64,000 nt of DNA from Lonicera japonica (Eukaryota; Streptophyta; Magnoliopsida; Dipsacales; Caprifoliaceae), in NCBI GenBank assembly GCA_021464415.1, contig CM038463.1, forward strand, positions 2,852,001 to 2,916,000, read 5' to 3'. The translations under genes and the position numbers were made by a program. Every line of letters starts with the position of its first letter. Position 1 is the first letter of the stretch. The notes below the pieces were generated by a model. That model was not told the origin of the DNA and did not search any database. It saw only the letters and a list, made by a program, of their open reading frames with translations. Below are positions 1 through 9,908 of this stretch, piece by piece.

Positions 1-490
1 ATATGATCATTTGAATTTAATATGAATTTATTTCAAAACCGATTTTTGCTAAAATGATGTTTTTAAAGAAATTTTGATTCAAACTTGATTTTGATCAATC
101 TAAGAATGTTATAACAATATCTATGAGCTATATAAATAATAAAATAAGAAACTTTATATAATACCTAAGCACTCACTCAATTATCAAATTAACGAGTCAT
201 TGAATGCTTCGATTTATTTTTCAATTTGATCTTCACTTGTAACTTGTCTTAAAGCTCTTGTATGTGATCATTGATCTTAGTGCTCCATGGATTTGCATTG
301 TGATGAGATTGATCTTATTTTACTTGTCCAATGCTTTGTTGAGGAATGATCTCGATTTGGATTGATCGGTTTTAGTCCACGTATGATGATCATTGAAGTG
401 TGGCTATAAAAACTTCAACATACATGTTAAATTATACATAATTGATTTATTGTTATTATCAAAATTAGATTAAGACCTTCTAGGTCAACA
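1..490 (-). mobile_element. LTR fragment (5' part), runs off left edge
   Basis: Read on the minus strand, this begins TGTTGACCTA at 490 and continues to the window edge. It resembles, at a diverged level, the first ~600 bp of the solo LTR at 1474-3122: both have the same opening, a shared 'TTTTGATAAT' stretch, and a shared stretch about sequential 'gagtgagtgctta' and 'atgatca' words near 160-190 and 1848-1860. The two LTRs therefore lie in opposite orientation about 1 kb apart. No gag or pol is visible between them, so they are separate insertions and not the ends of one element. The 3' end lies outside the window. Confidence 0.6.
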
Positions 491-495
491 ATATG

Positions 496-1468
496 AACAT
501 GCTAATATCCTTGGATTTTTTTTAAATGCCTAACAATTTTACTATATTTTATTCTATCATTTTCTTGCCTTTTCAAATGCCCAAGACTTTTAAGTTAAGT
601 GGCAACCGACCTCATCTTTCGGTCGGGAGTAACGATCTGCATTGGTTCGAAATCAATGAGTTTTAATGATCTTCTATTCAATTTGTTCCAATGCAATTTT
701 ATGTTTTAATATTCAATTTAATTCGACTTTGCTTGGATCAAATTGAATTGGTTTAAAACCAATGGGTTAAGGGTATAATTTACTTATTTATGACCAATCA
801 AAGTGCAACTTTCAAAGCTCATACATTTAAACTAAATACAAGCACCAAAATTATTTACTAATTCAAAAAAAAAATTACTCATAACCTACCACATATCGAA
901 TAACAACTTGTCATTTAATATATTCAAACAAAATATTTCTTGTTAACTAACAATACACTTTAATGTATTTTAATCACTATTTTCATTTTTTCACGTGTCA
1001 GTTTTATAACAGAATTAAATTGGCTCGATTTGACGTCAATTTGTAATATGTGAAACTAAATCCGACCATTGTTAGTCTTTAAAGACATGATGCAATGCAC
1101 TTACTACATTGAATGCAAAATTGAATTCGATTAATCGGTTTGAATGGATTCCACGCACTTTAATAAAAAAATAATTGATTGCAATCACGTTTATCACTTT
1201 ATCTTATCTCACTTGTAGTTGTAATAATAATAAAATTTATTACATATTTATATAAATAAAATATTCCTGAAAATACCAAAAAAAATAAAATTCTATAAAA
1301 TGTATATCATAATGCTAGATAAAATAACTCAATCGTAATATTAATAGTCGTGTACTAAATTATGGGTGTTTTTATTTCTATCCACCATATCTTGCAGTTA
1401 ATCCACCCTTAAATCACAGAAATTTTAAACAAAGTTTTACAATATTACCCTTTTTAAAATTAATAAAT
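496..1468. other. AT-rich spacer, no gene recognised
   Basis: Lies between two oppositely oriented LTRs. It has no open frame of note and no recognisable protein similarity, and shows only short T-runs and A-runs. I see nothing functional that can be supported. Confidence 0.5.
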
Positions 1469-1473
1469 ATATC

Positions 1474-3122
1474 TGTTGACCTTAAAGTCAATTAATCTTA
1501 TTTTGATAATTACAATAAGTTAATAAAGTGTTATTTAACTCGGTTTTTCCAATGATAATAGCCAATTTAACCGATATATCTTTCGACCAAATGTAACTTC
1601 AAACCGAAGCAAATCTCACACAAGCTTTACAAACGCCTCTACTCACAAGAAATGAACTCAAGTGATATACATGTGCTATACAAAGCCAAGAAAAGATCTA
1701 GATCATCAAGCAAGTGAAGATATGCACAAGAATGATCTCCACGTGTTCTACAAGTTATCAAAACCAAGAAAGGATCAAGAACATCAAACAAGTAAAGATA
1801 CGCACAAGAAAATCAAGCATCACGAAGACTCGAATTATCATTAAATGGAGTGAGTGCTTAGATTTTATATAAAGATACTTTATTGATCAAATCCCTATAG
1901 CTCAAACATATTCTTGCATCTTTTAAAGATTGATTCAAACTAGCTTGAAATTGAATTTATTAGAAAAACATCATTTTACAAAAACCGAGTTTCAAAATAA
2001 ATTCATATTAATTTTAAATGATCATATTTTAAGCTCTAATAAAAATACGTATCTTAGAAACATATCTTTGAGGTTCAAAAATCATTAGAATTTTATTTGA
2101 AACTAAATTGTTAAATTGCAAAAATATTTTTATTTTACATTTAAAATTCGCTCAATTTTTGTCCAGTTTTAATCTAACGGTAAGATGGAGGCCTTTCCGA
2201 ACTCCGATCATTTTAAAATTTTTACAGTAGTTAGAAAACATCTCCTGGAAATTTTGACTAAAATTTGAGCATGATCCAACGGTCTAATTGGGAGAAATTA
2301 ACAAAACAAATTTGAATTTTTTTGACAAAACTAGCTGTTGGAACTTTGACAAATGTGCAATTTTGACCCATTAATTAATTAATCCACTACAAACGGCTAC
2401 AAACTTTTTCAAGCTATAAATATGAGTTTTAAGACTCATTTTTAACAACTTGAATGATCATACAAAACCATTTTTCATATATTCTTATTATTCAAGTATT
2501 CTAGCTAAAGCATTCATCAATCTCTTCATTCTTCGAGCTTATATTCATTGATCAATATTGATATCTCTTAGTATGAGCTTCATTTGTATTTTGTTATACA
2601 CAAGAGAGATATTGTACATTGGTGTTAGCCACCAAAACTTATTCAAATCATATTTGTGAGAGGTGTATCTCATAGAATAGCAAGAGGGATTTCTTGTGAG
2701 AGTGTTGAGGGTGTTTCAATACTTGTAAGAGTGTGTGAGAAGAATACACTTGTAGAGGTTTGATCTTCACCCGGAAGGAGATCGGTTATAGTAGAAATTC
2801 TCGGGGAACTAACCGAGCGTGGAGTAGGGGGAACTAACCGAGCGCGTAGTAGGGGGAACAAGCCGAACCGTGTGGACAAAAAATCTTCGACTTCAAATTG
2901 GTTCAATCTTTCTTACTCAATCTCTTTATTTATTTGTTATATTAATTGATTGAAATTGCTTATATTATTGCTTATTCTTGGGATTGATTATTTAATTGAT
3001 TGTTTTCCTTAATAAACTTATTTAACTAAGTTGCTTTGCTTAAATATTTTAAAAACGTTTTAATTCCGCATTAAGTTTTTAAAACCCTATTCACCCCCCT
3101 CTAGGGTATTTTCTGACCTACA
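1474..3122 (+). mobile_element. Solo LTR with 5-bp target duplication
   Basis: Begins TGTTGACC at 1474 and ends GACCTACA at 3122, so it has the TG...CA termini of LTRs. It is flanked by the direct repeat ATATC at 1469-1473 and 3123-3127, the 5-bp duplication expected of LTR-retrotransposon integration. Near the 3' end is 'CCTATTCACCCCCCTCTAGG', a sequence commonly seen at the ends of plant Ty1-copia type LTRs. No primer-binding site, gag or pol follows, so this is a solo LTR left by recombination between the two LTRs of an element. An internal short tandem motif 'GGGGAACTAACCGAGCG' is repeated near 2812-2870. The superfamily is inferred and the LTR nature is well supported. Confidence 0.85.
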
Positions 3123-3244
3123 ATATCCACCAATTAACATGAGATAATCCTTAAATAATCTTTCTCTTCTTTCATACACACAAACACATTGTATAGACAA
3201 GGCTTGAAAAAAAAATTATTTGCATACAAACATACATAGATACA

Positions 3245-3622
3245 ATGCACCCTGCCTTGATCATCTTCGTCTTCTTCATCTTCACAAAACCACCATCCCT
3301 TGTCCATTCATCAACAAATCCCCACCATCAATTCCTCCTTCAAAAACCATCTCCTGAAAACTCCTTGCCATCACCTTCTCCATCCTCTCCGCAACCCTCC
3401 TTTCCGCCGCCTTCGTCCTTTACCGCCTCTGTCTCCACACAAAACATCTTCCCTCCGACACCCTCTTTTTGTTCCCCCGTAACACCGCCCTCTCCGATTG
3501 AACCCCTACTTAAAATAGTGAAATTAGATTTACTCTTAACTTCATCTCATTTTTCTTTAAAGCACCAAAAATACTCACTTCTTCTTCCTTGGACAACTGT
3601 CTTCTTTCTTTTAGAACCTTGA
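3245..3622 (+). pseudogene. Orphan Pro/Ser-rich ORF with signal-like start, probably a gene remnant
   Basis: A 125-codon open frame begins with a hydrophobic stretch resembling a signal peptide (MHPALIIFVFFIF) and continues with Pro/Ser-rich sequence. In the second frame, 3366-3500 reads as a hydrophobic, membrane-like segment. This suggests a secreted or membrane protein fragment that has been frameshifted, similar in style to formin or extensin N-termini. No conserved domain is visible and no splice-consistent continuation was found. The downstream block 3640-4300 is AT-rich with no exon recognised. It could also be a chance open frame in a C-rich stretch. Function is not assigned. Confidence 0.25.
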
Positions 3623-4691
3623 GCCTTAATTCCATTACTTTCTCTCTCTAAACTCAAAACCCATAGTTTTCCTCTCTCTACAATTAATTTGGAAGTATGA
3701 AATTCCTTTGAATTTTTTTTGAAAACACAAAGATTTTACCTTTCAAAGAGTTCAAATCTACATCTTCCCCCCATCAGACCCTAACATGTGTGCGTTTTTA
3801 TTGATGAAAGTTTGGTTTTTTCGATTCAATTGATTGAAGCGTTAGGGATTACATATGCAAGTTGGTTTAAGAGTATATGAGTACTTGAATATGGGTTTGC
3901 AACACAAAATATAAACATGTTTCATAAATGGGTAAAGCTGTTTGAGCCCTCGAGCCAGAAGTTTGAAGTTAAAGATTTCGAAAACCGAAACTTCAATATG
4001 AATTTGAGCCCTCAAACTAGAAGTTTCAAGAGCGTAGATGTACGGTGTGTGTGAGAAAGATGGAATAATACCATTAACATTTATGTTAATGAACGAGAAG
4101 GATTAAGGGGTTAATTTTTGTTTTTGTTATTTTACTTCAAAGTTAATTAAGATTTATCAATTGTTTAATGTTATAATCTAAATTTTTAAAGTTGTTGTAC
4201 TTATTAATTTAGTGAATATTTTAGTATTAAATTATTATTTAAAATAATATTTATAAAATTAAATTAATGATATTTTTGTCAGTCTATTCACGCTCGCGGA
4301 TTAACTTAATAGGTAATGCGGATTAACTTAACTACACGAATTAATTGCAATATTTAGTTGATAGAAATAAAATCACCCTAAATCATTTGTCATGCTGACA
4401 ATGTCATTTTTTTTTTTGCGCAAGCCACGACTTTCCATCTCTCAACGTAATAAGCACCCCTTTTTTTAGTCTCTTTTCCTTTGGTTGATAACCTGGCATT
4501 TACATGTAATTATATATATACGAAAAATTTTAAATGCGAATCGAGTCGTACAGACTCATTTAGTCGTATATGTATATATAAAAAAAGATGGAATTATTTA
4601 TTTATTTATTCTGAAATGAATAATGAGTGTATTTTCTAAACAATCCAAACAGGCCTAAGGGACTTAAAATTAAAATTGGACAACCTCCCTA

Positions 4692-4700
4692 AAACCCTAA
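4692..4700 (+). promoter_or_regulatory. Telo-box (AAACCCTAA) in WDR89 promoter/5' leader
   Basis: AAACCCTAA lies 69 bp upstream of the WDR89 start codon. Telo-boxes are known from plant promoters of translation and ribosome-biogenesis genes. An AGGCCTAAGG stretch sits just upstream (4651-4660). The position fits a promoter or 5' leader. The regulatory role is inferred from the motif only. Confidence 0.45.
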
Positions 4701-4768
4701 CTCTGAGGTAAAGCTTTTATATTCTTCCCTTAGATCGTCTTCATCACATATTATAGAGTTACAGGAAC

Positions 4769-7700
4769 ATGGAAGAAGACATCGAGATGGAGGTGGAACA
4801 AGAACAAGAACAAGAAACCCTTCCCACTTCTTCAAACTCCTTCAAGCGATTCGGACTCAAAAACTCCATTCAAACCAACTTCGGTGATGACTACGTTTTC
4901 CAAATTGTTCCCAAGTACCCTTCCTTTTCTCTATCCAACACACATGAATTTATACATAATAAAATTGCGAGTTTGGGTTTTTTGATTTGTTAATTTTGGT
5001 GAAATGGGTAGGGATGATTGGACATCAATGGCGGTTTCTTTGTCTACAAACACAGTAAAGCTCTACTCATCAGTTACGGGTCAATTCATGGGAGAGTGTA
5101 AAGGTCACTCTTCAACTATCAATCACCTATGTTTCTCAGCTCCACATATACTGCACTCTTGCTCTTCTGATGGTACTGTTAGGGCTTGGGACACCCGCTC
5201 TTTCCAACAGGTACCCCCTTCTCTCTCTCTCTCTCTGCCTATTTTATCTATACACAACGTTTGCTTAAACCTCTGAATGCTAAATCTGAAAGCTTAATGT
5301 TGAATGGAGCCTTAGGAATTTTGAATGTTGAATAGATGACATTTTACAATTTTACCAAAGAGTATTGAAATAAAATTTCATTTAAGTGAAATTGAATGGG
5401 TCTTGCATCTTAACGCTGAATGCTTAATTTAACTCAAATTCAGCATTTTCCGATTTTGTCCAATCATTTTGTTAGCAGGTGTCTTGTGTAAGTGCTGGTC
5501 CTTCTCAAGAGGTATTTAGCTTCTCATTTGGGGGATTGGGTGATACTCTTCTTGCTGCCGGTTGTAAATCTCAGGTATTATATCTTATAGACTGGAATTT
5601 ATTGCTTTTTTGTTATACAAACAGCTTGTTTTTAATATAGTATTTGTGAATAATTATCTCTGCGTTTTATCTCAGCAATATGAACAATGAAGTATTTAGA
5701 ACCATGCTCTCATGTTTCTTGTTCAATTGTATATTGTGTACATCACAATTCTCGAATAATGGTATCTTGAAGATGTGAAAAAAATCAAATCATGCACAAA
5801 TTTCTCGTGAAAACGATCATCTATGGGAGCAACTGTCTTAAACTTCTTTGGCCTTTGTACCTAAAATGTGTCTGTAAATGCCCTGGAAATCGACCCATGC
5901 CTACCTACTGCTTAGTCTCTTGTGAGATAAAATAGTGAATAAAAAATTTATGAGATTTTCGCTACCCTGCATGTGTAAATGATGTTTCAGTTGCGTAATT
6001 GGTGGACAATAAGCCTACTGCTTTGCTACTTGGTTTCAGAAGGGTAGACATAAAATTTCTTGACATGTAAGGGATGTAATAATTCTGATGTTTATTTCCT
6101 GGAGATGATGTCATGCATATGAAAGAATGGATCTTGAGACAATAATTTGAAGTTTATCTAGAGCTGAAACCCCAAGAGTTGAACTTAAGAATTCAGATGT
6201 AATGTGTGTACTTTAACATATCTCGATTTTGGAATTGTTTTTCATGTACCGTGGAAATTGTAAAAGTTCAAGTTGAAAGATTTTGGCTTGATGGAGTTTC
6301 TATATATTTGATTTGAGCATGTCAGCGGATCCCTGGGACTTAAACCCGGAGGATAATTAGTTAGTGGCTTATCACACAAGAACACTGTTGTTTTCTGAAG
6401 TGTTTAATGCTACAGAACTCATTATCTATGTTGTCTTATTAGTACAAGCTAATTGAAAAGCATCCCATTTATGTGAAATGCATCTTTCTGTTGACATCTA
6501 TTTCTTGTCGTTCGTTGATTGATTTCAAGCAGATACTCTTCTGGGATTGGAGGACCAAAAAACAGGCTGCATGCTTAGAGGAATCTCACATGGATGATGT
6601 CACTCAGGTGTTATTTTGACGTCTTTGGATCTGTTTGCAACTTTTCATATCCTTGATAAATGACATCTACCAAATGTTTAATGCCTAGTTTTTCTTCACA
6701 TATAGTTGTTGTAATGAATATTTTGTTACCCCTTACTGAGCTTATGCAGAAATTGTGTAATCAAGAGCTCAGCTTTCAACAGTAATTAATATAGCTGAAC
6801 CTAAGTTGAGCTTGTTCTGAAGCATTGGTTTTTACTCCTGATTGTTAAACAGGTTCACTTTCTCCCCGACCATCATAGCAAGCTTGTTTCCGCTTCTGTT
6901 GATGGATTAATGTGTATCTTCAATACCAGTGGAGATATCAACGATGATGATCATCTGGAGTCGGTAAGTGTGGAACTTCTTTTAGTTGGATTTCCAATTT
7001 TGTAATTTTGTTTCTGTATAATGCTGTCAGCTCTTGAAAGAATTTGGTATATTAAGCAGATTAATTGTACTTCTATAAATGGAAGGGATTGTAATATGCT
7101 AGTATCGAAGATTTAAAGAACTCCCTTTATTACAGACAAGTCAAGTCCACGTTGAACTGTTTAACATAGGACATAATCTTTTTCACTTTATTTGTAGTTT
7201 TGATGGGAGTTTTCTTTCCACATTTTTGTAAACCCGCCCAACCCCCCCCCCCCCCCCCCCCTGTCCCCCAAAACCCAAAAAAACAACACAGATTACAGGT
7301 TACTAACTTAGTCAGAGCTTACATCGTGGTAAAGAAATTTGATTTAGCTTCTTAAGGAACACTTGTAAGAAAATATAACTATACGAATGGTAGGTAATTT
7401 GAACTACCCTTTACTAATATAGTTTTAATCGTTTACCCATCTTTGACGAGAAGAAAGAAGAGAAAAAGGATGAGAGCATGAAATAGAGTTTCTCTTTATA
7501 ACTAACTGATTAAGAAGCATTTTATCTATGTGACCTTTGTTGGTAATCATTCATTTCCTGGTATACTTTGGGCATATAAGATTTGAATTGTCTGTTTTAT
7601 GAAAAATTTCCAACTATAAATTGCATCTCACTACAGAGAACAAGATTAAAGTATAGTTTTTTCACTTTTACATGACTATTTTTCATAGATGATAAGGATT

Positions 7701-8996
7701 ATCTACCTTGTTCTTGATTATTTCTATTCAATGGCACATAATTTTGTCAAATGTTGTGAATTCATTTTCATTTCATTCATGTGGTACTAGAACTATATTG
7801 ACAGAGTATATCATTTTTCTATTTATTTTTACTTTTATTTATGTATATACTTTTCAAATCTACAATTATTGCCGTGGTCTGTAGGTGATGAATGTGGGAA
7901 CCTCTATTGGAAAAGTGGGGTTTCTTGGAGAGGGAAATCAAAAGCTCTGGTGTTTGACTCATATTGAAACATTTAGGTATTTTAGAAAAATACTCTGCAA
8001 GGATTTAAACAAGATGATCCCATTTGCCGTGAAATTAATTCTTCACATGTGGTGGACCAGCTTTGGATTACAATTTCTTTAAATGCAAATACCTAGTTTC
8101 TTATAAAAAAAAAATGCAAATACCCACATTCATTTGTTATTCTTTAGATATGTTTTGGAAACCCTTATCCCCTTCCTCTTCAATTTTGCTGGTCAGCGTT
8201 TGGGACTGGAAAGACGGAAGACTTGAAGCCAACTTTGAGGATGCTCGCTCTTTAGCCTCTAACAGCTGGGGACTAGACCCTGTACGTTACTTTAACTTTT
8301 TATGCTTTGACAAATTACCCATTATCTTCATGTGTATATTCAAAAATCTAAGAAGAAAGATCACACAATTCTGTTTGTTTCCATGTGATAGCAAAACTTG
8401 AGTAACTACTAAATAGGTCATTAGATGTTCTCCTTTCCTGGATAATACTCATTACTGTGTAATTGTGCACCCTTTATATTAATAATACACATGTAACAGT
8501 AAAATCAGTTTCTTGTGATTTGAGGCACCAAATAATTGGAGCTTAGTTTTTGCAAACTTGATACTGACACTTCAAATTAGATTAGAGACAATTTAAGTTA
8601 TTCATTCTAATTGGATTTTGGTAATGGTAGGTTGACTATTTTGTGGACTGTCACTATTCCGCGGAGGATGATCATTTGTGGTTAATCGGTGGCACAAATG
8701 CTGGCACCATGGGCTACTTCCCGGTTAAATACAATGGGATGAGAGGAATTTTGGCTCCAGAAGCTGTTCTTCATGGTGGTCATACTGGTGTTGTAAGGAG
8801 TGTGGTCCCAGTTTCTAGCACAAGGGGAGGGCCCACCCAAAGCCAGGGCATTTTCGGATGGAGTGGTGGCGAGGATGGCCGCTTGTGTTGCTGGTTGTCT
8901 GATACTTCTTCTGACGTAAATCATTCCTGGATTTCTAGCACGCTTGCGTTGAAGTCGCCAAAAACTCACAAGAAAAACAGGCATCAACCTTACTAA
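4769..8996 (+). CDS. WDR89: WD40-repeat protein, WDR89 homolog (8 exons, 389 aa)
   Basis: Exons: 4769-4914, 5012-5210, 5479-5574, 6533-6607, 6853-6963, 7885-7976, 8197-8281, 8631-8996. All introns are GT-AG and the phases join cleanly into 390 codons including TAA/TAG-type stop at 8994-8996. The protein starts with an acidic Glu/Gln stretch and then runs through WD40 blades with recognisable GH...WD units: 'GHSSTINHLCF...DGTVRAWD', 'ILFWDWR', 'LVSASVDGLMCIFN', 'SVWDWKDGR', 'HGGHTGVVRSV...SGGEDGRLCCW'. The basic tail is SPKTHKKNRHQPY. Length (389 aa) matches the ~387-aa animal WDR89 family. WD40 propellers are protein-interaction scaffolds; the exact role of plant WDR89 is not known to me. It is convergent with LSM4, 912 bp away. 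Intron 6 contains a tiny LINE-tail insertion and intron 5 a C20 run. Confidence 0.92.
7242..7261 (+). repeat. Homopolymer C run (C20) in WDR89 intron 5
   Basis: Twenty consecutive C, followed within a few bases by CCCCC and by further C/A-rich sequence. The minus strand is a G20 run, able to form G-quadruplex-like structures. Length may also be affected by sequencing slippage. Confidence 0.8.
8081..8124 (+). mobile_element. 18-bp LINE 3'-tail insertion with 13-bp target duplication
   Basis: AAATGCAAATACC occurs at 8081-8093 and again, identically, at 8112-8124. Between them lies only TAGTTTCTTATAAAAAAA (8094-8111). That insert matches the LINE tail nested at 37532-37625, which ends '...GGTTTCTTATAAAAAAG'. 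A direct repeat of 13 bp bordering an A-rich tail is the hallmark of target-primed reverse transcription, so this is an extremely 5'-truncated LINE copy inside WDR89 intron 6. Confidence 0.75.
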
Positions 8997-9908
8997 GTTA
9001 TTAACTTGTAGATGAAATCGTCTTGTTGTAATTTCTGTTTTCAATTGTTTTCTTTTTCTTTTTGAAATTTTGTTTGTTTACTTTTTTTCTTTTAGAAGGA
9101 ATTCTTTGGTATGATAAGGGCGGGGAAATTGTTATTATATGTAGACTTGTTTTCTGCTTGCTGATAATTTTTGTTTCTGTCTCAAAACGAGACACTCGTT
9201 TAGACATCACATAACAAGCAATTATAAACAAAGATTAGTAGAAGAAATCTTCAGCTTAATTTAAAATAACTGTTACAAATAATGATTTATTTTATTTTGG
9301 TCGCATCATGAATTCACGAGGCTTATTTTGACACAACATGAATAGGTAGGGTTCTTAATTTAGAGGGTAGCATGTTCATATTTTTCCTTTATGACAAGTA
9401 GGTTTTATACATCACTTAAATAAGGATGATGACATTGCTAACACCCTTCTCCCAATAAGTTCAAAAGACAGAGAATTAGACATCTTTGAAAGATGGATTG
9501 GTCATAGCAATGATTTGAAGATAATAAGCTGCAAAATGACTTTCCCTGCTACTATGCTAGCCTTTTGGAAGGAACATCCCCTCGAATAAATTAGTTGATA
9601 AACGCTTACAGTAAAAAAGTAAGCTTGCACGTACAACACACAAGCGTGTGCAGGCAACTTTTCTATTTAGGAAGAAAACATGAAAAAGAAAGGCCTGTCC
9701 TCCCACAATACAGCCTATATCTTTCACTCAAAACCAATATTTACTATTCCAAGACTACTCGCAACACCCGCGAGATTTGGCAACATACTGCCATTACAGA
9801 ACAAAAGGTAGTAAGCATGACTAAGATAACGTCATTGTTTAATTGTTTTGTGATTGTCCAGGTACCCCCATTATAGTAGAGCTATAGTTCTTTATCACTC
9901 GTCCAACA
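8997..9908. other. WDR89/LSM4 convergent intergenic region (both 3' UTRs)
   Basis: Holds the 3' ends of two converging transcripts. The WDR89 side (9000-9230) is T-rich on the plus strand. The LSM4 side precedes its stop codon at 9909. No convincing additional ORF is present; the small open frames here show no conserved features. Confidence 0.5.

Noticed and set aside
1662..1844. 60-codon Lys/His-rich open frame
   Set aside because: Lies in the solo LTR and is produced by a short internal duplication ('AAGAAAAGATC...AAGAAAGGATC').
8682..9044. Minus-strand 120-codon open frame
   Set aside because: Antisense shadow of WDR89 exon 8; no recognisable features.
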